Shown here: positions 10,279-21,463 of the stretch, in pieces
Position numbering within the stretch: the stretch's first letter is position 1
Layout: every line of letters starts with the position of its first letter
Source of the DNA: Prillingera fragicola
Lineage: Eukaryota; Basidiomycota; Tremellomycetes; Trichosporonales; Trichosporonaceae
Length of the DNA stretch: 64,000 bases
Direction of reading: 5' to 3'
Assembly (NCBI GenBank): GCA_002335605.1
Contig: BEDY01000008.1
Span: 248,001 to 312,000, forward strand
Made by a program: the position numbers and the translations under genes
The notes under the pieces: model-generated
Database searches by the model: none
Told to the model about the DNA's origin: nothing
Seen by the model: the letters and a program-made list of their open reading frames with translations, nothing else

Positions 10279-13014
10279 ATGTCGGACCAGCAGCGGCCGC
10301 CCATAACAAACCCCGGCCCCAACACCGCTAGTCTGACACCACACTCTTTACACAACCAGCGACACTGCAGCGACGCAGCAAGCGGCATGCAGACCTACTC
10401 GTCCTACTCGCGGCACGCGGCCCAGCGGCAGGTCACGCCGCGCAGCGAGGTGCCTCCCGCCGCGCCTCCTGTGGCCGCGCAACCAGCGCAGAGTGGGGAT
10501 GTCCAGCGGCGGGGCATGATCACGCGTGTTAATCGTATGTTCCTACCGATGTACAATGGTTGACAGAACAGGAGCTTGTGTAGGTGACGACACTGCAAGG
10601 AGGAGACACTGATGACATAGAATGGGTGCCGCCGCGCCAAAATCCGGTGCATCGGTGCCGAGTCGCCGCCCTGCGAGCGATGCAGGATGGCGGAGCAGGA
10701 GTGTGTGGTCGAGAAACCGCTCAAGGCCGCTGCTGTGGCTTCTGATCCTGGTGTTGACGAGTGGGTAGTTTGGAGAACCCAGAGGCTGATGCCAGGCGGC
10801 TGCAAAGCCTCGAAGGGCAGGTGGCGTCGCTGCGGAGCTTGCTGCAGCAGGTCGTGGACAGTGTCTGTCCTGACATTGGGGCTACGCCCGAGGCCAAAGC
10901 GTCGTTTTCCTCTCGTGCGTATTCAGCTGCTGGTACGAGCTGATAAAATAGCAGCCCACACGTCGTCACCTTCTGACCCGCGGGCGTACCGCGCTCCGCG
11001 CTTCTGGCATCCTTCGCCGAAACATGTGCGGGTGCTCGAGCCGTCGGCGGGGCCGAGCCGGGGCGTGTCCGAGGGACCGGATGATGTGCTCGGCATGGAA
11101 GGAATGGCTAATCCGCTGGAGGTTATGAGTAGCATTGCGACGAGGATGGAGAGGAGAGTGGAGGCGGATGACGGGGCCGAGGACGACACCAGGCCGTTCA
11201 AGCGTGCAAGAGTCGAGGACCCGGGGGTTGAGGACGTGATCTCCAAGGGGCTGATTAAAGCAGACGAAGCGGCTACGCTTGTTGACGTGTATGTCCACTA
11301 GATGGCTCGCAGCTTACCCGCAGCTTTTACTCTGGCTCGTCCGATTTTATCAACTGCTACGACCCGGAGCGCGATCATTTCCTCGCACTCCGCAAGCGCT
11401 CCACATTCAGCTTGACTGCTGTCATGATGGTAGGCGCTCGTGTGCGGGATAGCGGTGGACCGCCGAGTGCCGCGCACAAGATCTGTCTCGAGGCCACACG
11501 TGCCATGGCCAAGGAGACGCTGATCAGCACGACGTCGTCTGTCGAGGACGTCAAGGCAATGAGTGAGGCGTTGCCCCATGTGTGACACTGACGACAGTCT
11601 TGCTCGCCGCATTCAGCGAGAACGGCTGGCTCATCTCGGGCCACGCAGTGCGCATGGCCATTGACCTCGGCCTCAATCTAGCCTTCAACCGCCTGCTGGA
11701 GAGCGGCATGGGCTCAGCTGTAGCTCCCCAGGACGAAAAAGTCGAACGCCACCTTGTCGAGCAAGCTAGGGTCTGGTTCGCAGTCTACCGCCTGGAGCAC
11801 CAGATGTCGTACGGTCTCGGCCGACCGGCAATAGTGCGCGAGGATGCGACGATTCACAACGCGAGACTCTTGCTGGACCACCCTCTAGCGCTGGACGCGG
11901 ATGCGCGGCTGATCTATGCTGTCGAGCTGCTGGCTCTGCGCGGGCCGCTGCACGTCGAGTTGACTGCCACGCCCGACTTGCCGCTCGATAGCGAGATTCT
12001 CGCCCGTTTGCGATGGGCAAGCGAACAGCTAAATGAGTGGGAGCGACATTGGGACGACGTGCTGTGTCAGCGGTATGGCAAGGAGCACACTGGGTTTGTG
12101 CACGAGTCGCGTGAGTTGTAACTGTGTTCGGGTGGGGCTCACGGGCAGTGTCGATGCAGAGGCAGCTGGCAGAGTTGTTCATCAACTCGCAGCTCTTGCG
12201 GGGCGTGCACTCTGTCGCGGATGTTGAGGCCATGTCAGAGGAGAAACGCAGGCTGGCTCTGCGTGCCATGCACAATGCGCTTCGCTGTGTGGATATCTGC
12301 TTACGAGGGCAATACGTGAGTATCCGGTGACTTGCGGGGCTGACGTGCAGTACGCCGCTGGACTGCCATATGGCACGCACTATACTCGTAAGCTGGGTCG
12401 ATGATCGAGGCTGACAAACAGATGTGTGCGCTGCCTACGCTGCATCGTTCCTCATTCGCATTGCGCGCTTCTTCCCAGGCGAGCTGGATCACGAGGCAGT
12501 CGCTCAGGACGTCGAGGATGTCGCGAGTGCGCTCTCAAAGGGCAAGTCGACATGCTCGTGCACAACTGACACCACAGTGCCTGCGGGACGCTATGCGCGC
12601 TCGCTCCGACTCATCTTGCGCAAGGCTCGACGCGAGAACATTTTCCCTCCCCCTCGGCCCGAGAACGACCAGCGCCGTCTCAGTGCCGCCGGCTCACTGC
12701 CAACCAACCCTCCCGAGCCGACGACGTGGTACGACGGGCTCAACCTCCATCCCGGCCTCGGCCACCCGGGCGCCGCCCTCGCGCGTATGGGCTATGGTAA
12801 AGATGCCCCAGTACCTCTGTGAGTAGTGTGCACGGACACGGCTGTTTGAGCTCGTGTGTCTTGCGACTGACGCCATGTTCCCAGTTTCTTGAACGGCAAT
12901 CTCGGCACGTCGATCGGTCCGTCTGACGCTGTACCGTTTGTGGGTCTCGAGGACTTTTTTATGCCTGCCGAGCTCGACGACTTGTTTGCCTCGTTGGAGA
13001 ATGGAGGGCAGTGA
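10279..13014 (+). CDS. Zn(II)2Cys6 fungal transcription factor 1 (12 exons)
   Basis: Exons: 10279-10534, 10572-10579, 10621-about 10750, about 10783-10914, 10952-11288, 11324-11562, 11598-12110, 12149-12315, 12351-12387, 12422-12541, 12578-12818, 12885-13014; about 769 residues. All junctions except the third intron (10735-10785, boundary uncertain) are supported by phase and splice signals. The binuclear cluster is complete: Cys88, 91, 98, 106, 109 and 116 in ACNGCRRAKIRC and CERCRMAEQEC. Cys88 is carried by an 8-nt exon. A coiled-coil linker follows (RRLQSLEGQVASLRSLLQQV), then the fungal-specific regulatory domain (GWLISGHAVRMAIDLGLNLA). Intron 12542-12577 is of GC-AG type. Expected to bind CGG-containing sites as a dimer; target genes unknown. 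Confidence 0.85.
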
Positions 13015-13358
13015 TTGTGTTGTCATGCATACGTTTGCACCTGCCGAATGACGAGTGACAGAATGAGGGTCGCAAGCATAGGTTGCTTACTGTGATAGCC
13101 GGGATGACGTTTTTTTCCTGTTACTGGTCCCTGTGTCTGGGCGGCGCGTCACGTCGTGGGATGAGTATCCTCTGCCGTCAAAGCCGGGATGGATGGACAC
13201 ATGGCCAGAGTTTGGCCGTGTTCCCGGGTACAGTAGTAGTAGTACAAACCAAACGCATCTCTTGACAGTCGTCCTTCTCACACTCTAGCAGTTGCACACA
13301 CGACCACTCGCAAGAAGCACAAAAGTTGTTAAAAGACAGCATCGCCAGTCAATCGAAC
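13015..13358. other. Intergenic, no feature seen
   Basis: 344 bases between two same-strand genes. The last 60 bases before the next ATG are A/C-rich leader-like sequence. No gene or repeat recognised. Confidence 0.5.
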
Positions 13359-15097
13359 ATGGACGCCACTCAGCTGAAAAAGCAGGTCCAGGGTGAGTTC
13401 ATGAAACGAAAACAATCTTCAAAGCTCACACTCGGTAGACCTCACATCGGCCCTTGTGACCTCTGACCAGTGAGTACCACTTTCTTCAAGCTGGTATCGA
13501 GCACGGGCAGTGTCCGCGCAACACGCACGACCCATTGGGCTTGCTCGCTGTAGCTGCATGCAATATGTAGCTCAGCACGGAAACAGTTCCCACACTGTCC
13601 CTGCTGTTCCCTCAAACTCCACTACCCTCCGCTCCCTTCCGCACGACTACAAACTCACCACCTCGCAGCAAGGTCCACAATGATGCCATTCAGGCAAAGT
13701 TTGCCTCCGACGCCATCCTTGAGTCACCAAACTACAAGGCCCAGGGAGCCGACGCCGTCAAGGACGTTGTCGGCCTGCACACGTCGTTTAGCACCAACGA
13801 CTCGGTCGGAGACGTCGACTGGGACGAGGCCAAGAAGACTGCCCGCTTCTCCCTCAAGAGCAAGTATGGCCTTCCCTTTGGCGACTTGCCCTGGCCCATC
13901 TCGCTGTGCAGCCTCGTCACCGTCGACGTTCACTGGGACAATGTCACGCTCCAGCTCGCCCCGGACAAGAACGTCCCTGTCCAGTCCGAGGCGACCGATG
14001 CGTCCAAGTACCACGTCACCAAGGTGTCTGTTCCCGCTCCTAGGCCTCGCAACCGTGTCATAGCCGCAGCGGTCCACGTTGTGTAAGTGTTGATGTCTAA
14101 GTGTGGCATGGACTAACCTGTCCTAGCCTGTTTGCCGTGCGCCTCATCTCGCCCTACATTATCAACGTGCTCGTTGTCGTCATGAAGTTCTTCCAGCGCA
14201 ACCCGTACAAGGAGCGTGGACTTTTCCGCACTGGCTTTGCCGCGGCTCACGACGTTGTCGCCTACATTCTCTCGATTATCCAGTCGTTCTTGCCCTTCCT
14301 TGGCGGAAAGCAGGCCGTCAAGCCGCAGCACTCAATGTGAGTGAACGCTAGTAGGCAAAGCTGATGTCAGTGACAATGCTGCACCCACGACCGACTCGGC
14401 GCCCGACAGCCCGGTCACCTCTGGCTTCACTGCCAAGCTCCCCAGGTCCCTGCCCCTCAAGGCCAAGCCCGCCGAGCCCAAGCACCAGAAGGCTGAGCTC
14501 AAGCACCAGAAGGCCGACGAGAACATTCCCGCCAAGGAGCTCGTCGAGGAGACTGGCACTGAGTGGCCCACTCCCGAGCAGGTCAAGGAGGTCGAGCACC
14601 CCGAGGCCAAGAAGGAGTCCAGCAAGGCCGAGCTGGACGCCGCGCCCAAGCCCCAGGACGAGATGCTGCCTCCTGCGGCCAAAACGTCAAAGCCTCACCC
14701 CGACACTGAGCGTGCGGCGGCGGCTCACATCCCCGCCAAGGAGCTTGAGCAGGAGACTGGCACCGAGTGGCCCACCCCCGAGCAGGTCAAGGAGGCCGTC
14801 GAGGGAACAGAGGTCACGCCTCCCCCCGCCGCGCCCGAGCCCACCAGCTTTGCCGCAGCGGTCAAGGAGGACGTGACCCCGGTTCCCAAGTCCAAGTCCC
14901 CTGCCCCTGGTATGCCCTCGTTCGCCAAGGCTGCCGCCCCCGAGGTCAGCACTGTGTCGACTACCGCCGACCTGCCGTCGCACGACGCTTCTTCCGCCAC
15001 CACGGGCTCTTCGCGCGCCCCTACCCCCCCGCAAAGCAAGCCTGCGCCTGGGGGCGGAGCCAAGAAGAAGAGCAAGAAGAACAAGAAGAAGAACTAA
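13359..15097 (+). CDS. Hypothetical membrane-associated protein with Lys-rich C-terminus and internal duplication
   Basis: Five exons (13359-13392, 13439-13469, 13669-14082, 14127-14336, 14371-15097) encode 471 residues; every junction keeps phase. The N-terminus starts MDATQLKKQVQ. A hydrophobic stretch, VLFAVRLISPYIINVLVVVM, spans the exon 3/4 junction near residue 160-185, with a weaker one (AYILSIIQSFLPFLGG) after it, so the protein may be membrane anchored. The C-terminal half is Pro/Ala/Lys-rich and probably disordered. It contains two copies of a unit reading IPAKELVEETGTEWPTPEQV at about 282 and its variant at about 350, and ends in KKKSKKNKKKN. I do not recognise the family. The second intron (199 nt) is unusually long for this window. 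Confidence 0.72.
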
Positions 15098-15175
15098 CTT
15101 TTCTCTCTGCGAGCGAACACTGTAGACATCACTGAAAACTGTACATCCATCTGATGCAGACCTATCATAAGTCGT

Positions 15176-16220
15176 CTATGCCTTGAAGGGCTTGGCCTGG
15201 ACCTCGGCCTGGATTCGCGAGTACTCCTCCTCGGTGGCAGCGGGTGCGACCTTGTTGTCCTTGCCATACCAGTTGTCGAACCCCATGCTCCACCCCCACA
15301 GCGGCGTATTGACACGCCGCTCCTTGCCACCAGCAGCGAGCCCGTCGAGGGCCGTCATGTCGGCCTCGTCGAGCCGCACGACCCGGAGATTGTCCACGAT
15401 GCGCTTCTCACTCACACTCTTCGGGAGAGCAACCACCCCGCGGTTGACCTGGTACGAGATACACACCGTCGCGGGGGACACGCCGTGCTTGTCCGCGACC
15501 CCGGCAATGACCGGGTCAGCGAGCAGCGGCGCGCCCGTGCTCCCGAGCGGGGAGTAGGCCTCCATCAGGATCCCGCGCTGGGCGCACCACGCGCGCAGCT
15601 CGTGCTGCGGGAGGAACGGGTGGGACTCGACCTGGTTGACGGCCGGGGTGGTCGTCCAGAACCCCGACAGGTGCTCGAGGTACGGGATCGACCAGTTGCA
15701 CACCCCGATAGCCCTTGCGGCGCCCGCGGCGTAGACTTGCTCCATCTGCGCCCAGGTCTTGCGCTGATCCCACGCCGGGTCGACGGCGCGCGTGCCGTCT
15801 GGGTTGGTTGGGAGGAGGGGGTGGGTGGCGTTGGCTACGAGGCGGACCGGCCAGTGTACCAGCTGGTGTGTCAGTGTGGCAGGTAACGAGGGGACTCACG
15901 TAGAGGTCGAGGTAGTCGGTCTTGAGCGCCTCGAGCGTGGCTTTGAGTCCGGCCGCGACGTCGTGCTGGTGCGCATTCCAGGCCTTGCCAGTGATGAAAA
16001 TGTCCTTGCGATCCACACCCGACTCGAGGATGCCCTCTCCGACCTCGTGTTCGTTCTGGTAGATGAGCGCGCAGTCGAGGTGGCGGTAGCCCGACTTGAG
16101 GGCGTGGGCTACTGCTGAGCGGGTGACGTTCTTGGGCGCCTGCCAGGTGCCAAGGCCCACGACGGGAATCTCGACGCCGTTGTTCAGCTTGAAGTGCGTG
16201 GGGAGAGGGGAGACGGTCAT
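15176..16220 (-). CDS. Aldo-keto reductase (NADPH, GCY1/YPR1-like)
   Basis: Exons 15901-16220 region (15900-16220) and 15176-15862 are joined in phase 0 across a 37-nt intron and encode 335 residues. The start MTVSPLPTHFKLNNG was chosen because it aligns with the usual family N-terminus and lies 57 nt from a TATA box. The catalytic tetrad is visible: Asp and Tyr in LDCALIYQNE, Lys in ITGKAWNAH, His in YLVHWPV. NADPH-binding segments are GVCNWS and LPKSVSEKRI. The enzyme should reduce aldehydes or ketones to alcohols, or oxidise alcohols such as glycerol, as in yeast Gcy1. It is the most downstream member of a run of minus-strand genes; its 122-bp upstream region overlaps the end of the regulator gene. 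Confidence 0.9.
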
Positions 16221-16275
16221 GGTGCTGCAGTGGGCAGTGGGCATGGAGGATGCAATGCATGAGATAGTTGTAGAG

Positions 16276-16281
16276 TATATA
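16276..16281 (-). promoter_or_regulatory. TATA box of the aldo-keto reductase gene
   Basis: TATATA lies 57 nt upstream of the start codon, in the 122-bp gap that separates this gene from the regulator's stop codon. The gap also holds CCGGTCCG (around 16317) and a CCGAGAT variant of the cluster motif (around 16336). Confidence 0.6.
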
Positions 16282-16342
16282 CTGTGGTGGACGCTTATGT
16301 CCGAGTAATGGTCCACCGGTCCGATGGTCCGACCTCCGAGAT

Positions 16343-19300
16343 CTACATTGTGGGCGGTTCACCAAACCCGTGTGCCCACCAGTTGACAGACTGAGCGGCG
16401 TCAGCCTCTGCTGGCAGTGCAGTGCACGGAGCGGACTTACCCCGATATCGCCAATGGTCAGTGTGCCGTCTTGAGCCGCTATCGAGTCCCAGAACTGATC
16501 AAGCTGGACGAGTCAGTGCTTGTGGCAACAACCGTTGCCAGCCGACAGATGCCAACTATCGGCAACTTTGCACCCACCAATATCTCTCCCGCCATGGGCA
16601 CACTATCCCCGCCTTGTGCTGTGGGCACCGACCCAGCAGCACCAGACAGTGTCGGCTGCGAGACAGGGTTGAACGGCGACCGCTCGCTGCTAGGACTTGG
16701 GTGAATCGTGCGCGCACGGTGGTGTCCCTGGCCAGCTCGCTCGATCAGACGCGTCTTCCACCCGAGCAGCTCCAAGTCGTTGTCATCCTCTCCGACACTT
16801 GCGTCGTCCCCGCGCCCATCCTCGGGTGTCTGGGCCATCTTCGCGTCCAGGCGTAAGCGCAGAGAGGTGAGCCAGTTGAGGTTTTTGATCATTCGGGGCG
16901 AGTTGCGGGATTTGACCACCGAGGTGTAGATCCTGATCACTGTGTCCACTAGGGTCAACGCAAATGTTGCCAACACATTCTGAGGGTTCTTGAGCACAAG
17001 AGTGCCCATGCACGCAGCAGAGCTGAAGGCGTGGTACCAGATCCACCAGTGACGCGCCGCTGCTTGGGGGTAGAGGTTGTAGAGACTTGAGGCAATGGTC
17101 ACAATAGCCTGCATGTCAGCTCTCGTTTTGGGCAGCACTCACGTTGGAACGCTCCACAACGGCAAGGTAGGATGGCCCGAATCGAGACCTGGTAGGATCC
17201 CGTGGCGACTCATAGAGTGCTCGGGCAAAGTACGGCCTGTGAAGGTGGATGTAGCATTCACTGCAAGTGTCAAAACCTGCAGCACATCACAACGACCCAC
17301 CTAATGTTCATAGCCAGAGTAAACTGCTGAAATGTGCGCTGCAAGTTGCGCTTGTTCACCACTGGCGATGCGCGGATAGCCGCGTCGGGGTCTGGGTACA
17401 GCGACGGCAGTGTGAGGAGTACTGGGCGTGACCTCAATTCGAAGGGTATGTTGCGTTCAAAGTTGGAGCTGGGCTGTTAGAACACCACAGGCGACCACGC
17501 ACACTCACATCTTCTCATTGACAACCGCGACGTTTGAGTATGGCGGCGTGTGAACATTCATCGAGTGATCGAGGGTTCTGTCATGAGCTACCACTTTCAG
17601 CCGCGCACTCACTCGAGGAACAGCGGCGACATCTTAAACTTGGTCTTGTGGAACAAGTCCAGTGACTCGTCTCCAGTCGCGACAGTTGGGTACGCCGTGT
17701 CCATGTACTGCGGACTGATCGAACCCGGACGGCAAAAGTTGTTTGACGACATGATATCGGTTGAGTAGCACTCCCAAAAGACTCGCCTTCGCTCCTCAAT
17801 TACATTCTCGGGCAAACCCCAGCGCTGGCCATCGCGATGCAGACCCATTGCTTGCAGGAGGCGCACAACGAGACCCCAGAGTGGCCAGGCGCTGTCCCCG
17901 TTCCGGCCAGACTCCATGCTCATTTCCAAGTGGCCCATAATGTGCAGAGTCTGAACGCCTGCAATAGTGTTGCGCGAGAGAAAATCGGCCTTTGACAAAC
18001 AGCATCGAGACAGCTTGAGATAGTCTTCGACACTTGAGTCGTCTGCTGGTAGCTCGAGATTGTAGTATGCTCCCATTGCGAAGATGATGAACAACAATGC
18101 CAGTTGATCGGGTGGAAGCCTCGCGTCTCGGTCTGCTCCCATACCGTATGCCTTGTCAAAGATGCCCAGGACCTTTTCCTCGCCGACAACGTTGAAACTG
18201 GAATCAGCAATGTCTGCGCAGACGTGACTCACTGCCACGAGAAGTGCCGAAAGTACACATCGACCAGAGTACGCCCATCACTAATGGGAGGAAGCTGTGA
18301 GAGCAGTGACGCGGTGGACAGACTCCTCGTTGCAGTGTTAAAGGGGAAGGCCACTTTGAACTCGAATGGGTTCATATCTGCCGACGGCCAAGCCTCGGTT
18401 GCCAAACGCCCCTCTGGCTCTGGCGACTGTAGTCGAGACATGGGAGGAGGGGACTCGGCTGCCTCTTGCATCTCTTGCTACTTGTCAGCTGAGGCCGTGC
18501 AAGTTTCACTCACGTTCTTGAGCCACTCGCTCGCGGCTGTCCGACCGAGAAACTTGGCGCGACCACTTGGGAACATGACCAGCGTACCGACCCCCTCAGC
18601 ATCCTCGCTCTCATCCTGGAGAGGAGGGCCGCTTGCTAAACCTGATGACCGTAGCGGGTCTGGCATGGCAACTGGTGATGCTTGTACGAGAAGGTCAGCC
18701 GAGATGGCAGCCGGGGCAATAGTGCCGTTACCCAGGCCGCTGTGGCGCTGATCAACCATGTCAACCGCAGCCGTCAGTGCTGGCATGCCTTGTGGGTCGC
18801 CGCTCGTGCGTGTGGGCATGACATCCAAAAAATCGTCATACGAGATCCTGCGCACCAAGCTGGGGGCTGGTGAAGGTGATGCGCGTGATTGGCCTTGAGA
18901 AGGAACGAGTTCAGGACCATGGTCTCGGCTATGTCCTGTGGACTCGAGGTGCCTTGCATCACGTCCGCTGCTCGTGTTAGAGTTGGAGGAGAGGAGCAGG
19001 CTTTCAAGGTAGGCCAGCCTGTCGTGCATGTTGGCAGCGGCATTACGCTGCGGAGTGGCATCGCCGCTGCAACGTGTTAGAGGGAGGGAGAGACACATGG
19101 CACCTACGATGTATCCGCCTGAGTGCCTGGCCCCCCGCGGTGACACTTGTGCGCTAGCTCCCGGCGCTTGCAGTTCGCACAAGGGACTATCGACCGAGAT
19201 CAGCCTCGCAGTAGAGCCATAGTGAGCAGAGCCCCAGCACCGACGCCGAGCGGCGTCTACAGTGCTCGCACTTCATGCACCTCACTCACATGTCCTGTCA

Positions 19301-19502
19301 CACTTCATCTTGAGCCGCCGACACTCTGTATTGGTCAGCACTTGTTCGCGGTCGGCGCTCGGCGGCTACCGGAGAAGAGCGGCGACCGCCCACCAGTCAC
19401 CATGAGCAGGGACTCACCAGTGCAGCTGAGCTGGGGACGCTGCCGCCGCTTCTTGGCTGGGCGAGCGTCATCAGAAGGCTCGGGGCTTCGAGATAGGGGC
19501 AT
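16343..19502 (-). CDS. Zn(II)2Cys6 fungal transcription factor 2 (12 exons), putative cluster regulator
   Basis: Exons in transcription order: 19418-19502, 19290-19325, 19108-19186, 18514-19066, 18233-18477, 17613-18197, 17509-17577, 17301-17468, 17143-17260, 16578-17108, 16441-16503, 16343-16390. All phases close and give 859 residues. The zinc cluster, spread over three exons, has Cys27, 30, 37, 43, 46 and 55 (SCTECRRLKMKC, FPCANCKRRELAHKC). A short coiled coil (MHDRLAYLESLLLS) follows. The fungal-specific domain includes GVQTLHIMGHLEMS and RRRVFWECYSTDIMSSNNFC with the RPGSIS segment. The gene is flanked by an aldo-keto reductase, a dehydrogenase, a monooxygenase and a transporter, so it is a candidate pathway-specific activator. 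Its own promoter has CCGGAGAT at 19637-19644. Confidence 0.9.
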
Positions 19503-20240
19503 GGTAGTAATCACGGAGATGGTGTGAGTGAGATTGTGGAGAAAAGATGGAGATGGGCGTGCAAGTATGTATCGATTACGCCGAGACATCCGGTCCGGTC
19601 GACCCCCGGACTTCACTGTTGACCGAGGTTGAGGGACCGGAGATAGTGACCCACTGGCCGGACTTTGGAGCAATTTGCAGCGGTGTGGAGCATTCCGGCC
19701 TATATTACTATGTTCGGGTGTAAGCAGTGCTGTGGGGTCGAAAGGTGAGAGAGGGGACCGAGAGGCCGCAATGCATTGCGAGGTAGGCTTTAGAACGGTT
19801 CTGGTCCGCAGAAGGGTGAGTAGAAACACCCAGGTGCGGCGATTAATTTTGATTACCGATCAAGCTTAAACACAGCCAGTGGCCAGTGAGGGAGGGCTGT
19901 ACTTACAATGATAGTGCGTTTCTGAGCCCAAACTGAAGCCACCACAACTCCTGATGACTTTTGGATTAGACTTGGCCTTTCTCAGCTGATGGCTTCGGAA
20001 CTCGTGGAGCATGTACAGTATATGCTGTTGGCTGTAAAACGCACAACAGCAGGTTTGTGCGCTCTCGACGTGCAAGACTACGGTCTTTTGGCTCTCGTTT
20101 TCGTTTTGCGACAATGCTTAAAACAACCCATTCATGCAATTTACTCACGACCGAGCGAAGCGTCTCAACCCTAACCAACCTAATCTTCCCTCCCTCCTAC
20201 ACGACCCGGAACTCTCTATCTAGTCATGAACTTCAGGCAA
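19503..20240. other. Promoter of Zn2Cys6 factor 2 and 3' region of the dehydrogenase gene
   Basis: About 740 bases. The regulator-proximal half is rich in CGG triplets: ATCCGGTCCGG at about 19588, CCCCCGGA at about 19603, CCGGAGAT at 19637 and GGCCGG at about 19657. The other half (19850-20200) is AT-richer and likely contains the dehydrogenase terminator. No coding segment seen. Confidence 0.5.
19637..19644 (+). promoter_or_regulatory. CCGGAGAT motif upstream of Zn2Cys6 factor 2
   Basis: CCGGAGAT lies 135 bp upstream of the regulator's ATG. The identical octamer occurs twice upstream of the dehydrogenase gene and once between the monooxygenase and transporter genes, which would fit autoregulation. 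Confidence 0.45.
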
Positions 20241-21203
20241 TTACTCGACCATGGGGTGGCGGCGGCGGGCTACAATTGTCAGCAACAGTTTCCCCCAGGA
20301 ACAAATGACACTTACGGTCCTCGCCACCAGTCCAGTCGGTGATCATGCGCCATCCAGCGTCAACCTTGAGATGGTGAGCGTTCATGATAGGGTTCTCCAG
20401 AAGGAAGAGGATTGAGTGTGCAATCTCGGCTGGCTGGGTGAAGCGGCGTGGGAACATGGACTGGCTCTCGAGCTCCTCCTTAAAGTACTGGACGCGACCG
20501 CCATTGTCCATCATAGGCGAGACGACAAGGGCAGGGGCGATCGAGTTTACGCGAATACCCTGCGTCGAAAGGAAGTCGGCGGCGGCGTTGGTGACACCGA
20601 CAACAGCCGCTGTGGGGTTAAGAGGCTGACTGGCGAGAGAGACTTACCCTTTGAGGGACCGTAGGTGAGGCAGCGAGCAGGAGTGTTGAAGGCAACCACT
20701 GAAGCAATGTTGACAATGCATCCGCGCTCCTCAGTGACACGAGGGTGGAAGGGCTCCAGAGGAGGGTACTGGGAGTTGATGGCGTCGGCGACAACAGCGT
20801 CGACAAGGAAGGTGCCGTAGGCGTTAAACTTGAGACACGTCTCAAAGTCGTCAATCTTGTCCGACATCTGGCCGGTCCAGGGACGCTGCGGGTTGACCGC
20901 CGCGCAGTGAACTGCACCAAAGAGGGAGCCCTTGGGGATCTGAAGGAGGGCGGCGTCGCATGCAGCCTTCATCTTCTCCTTGTTGGAGATGTCGCACTGC
21001 TGATACACGTAGCGGCCCTTGTCGCCCCAGGTGGAAATCTTGGCCTCGCCGTCGGCGTTGGGGAGAATGTCCATCAGAACAGCATTGCCACCCTTTGACA
21101 CGATGAGCTTGGCGGTGGCAGCGCCGATTGTGCCGAGACCACCAGTGATGATGTATGTCTTGCCAGTGATGTCGGTGGACGAGGTTGCAGTGCCAAAAGT
21201 CAT
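20241..21203 (-). CDS. Short-chain dehydrogenase/reductase
   Basis: Three exons (20648-21203, 20316-20609, 20241-20269) encode 292 residues. The cofactor loop is TGGLGTIG (residues 20-27) and the acidic residue after the second strand (Asp45 in VLMD) favours NAD(H). The active-site pair is in YGPSKA (Tyr181, Lys185), with the catalytic Ser in IVNIAS. Compared with classical SDRs it has HCAA in place of NNAG and a longer loop before the catalytic Ser. The C-terminal substrate region includes PMMDNGGRVQYFKEE. It probably oxidises a secondary alcohol or reduces a ketone; next to a Baeyer-Villiger-type enzyme an alcohol-to-ketone step is plausible. A TATAAG box lies 67-72 nt upstream of the ATG. 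Confidence 0.9.
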
Positions 21204-21269
21204 GACGAGGTAATACTTGGTTTGACTAGGTGAGGAGCTGGGAGGACAAGCACAGTGCCATGACTACCT

Positions 21270-21275
21270 CTTATA
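21270..21275 (-). promoter_or_regulatory. TATA box of the short-chain dehydrogenase gene
   Basis: TATAAG on the minus strand, 67-72 nt upstream of the ATG, at nearly the same spacing as in the neighbouring cluster genes. Confidence 0.55.
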
Positions 21276-21429
21276 ACAATCAGCTGCTCACATCAAGGCC
21301 GCCATCGTGGCCTAGACTGGTATACTTCCAGAACATCACCGGTACCGGACAAACAGAGGCTACGCAATTGGTATAAACAGGAGATCCGGTGGGATAAGGT
21401 GGAGATGAAGCGTTCGACATCGCTCAGCA

Positions 21430-21463
21430 GGACCTTGTGATCCGGAGATGTTTCACAAGGTCC
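21430..21463. promoter_or_regulatory. Perfect 11-bp inverted repeat enclosing a CCGGAGAT site
   Basis: GGACCTTGTGA (21430-21440) and its exact reverse complement (21453-21463) flank a 12-bp spacer that contains CCGGAGAT. A second CCGGAGAT follows at 21462-21469. The arrangement looks like a dimeric operator in the dehydrogenase promoter. The binding protein is inferred, not shown. Confidence 0.5.
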
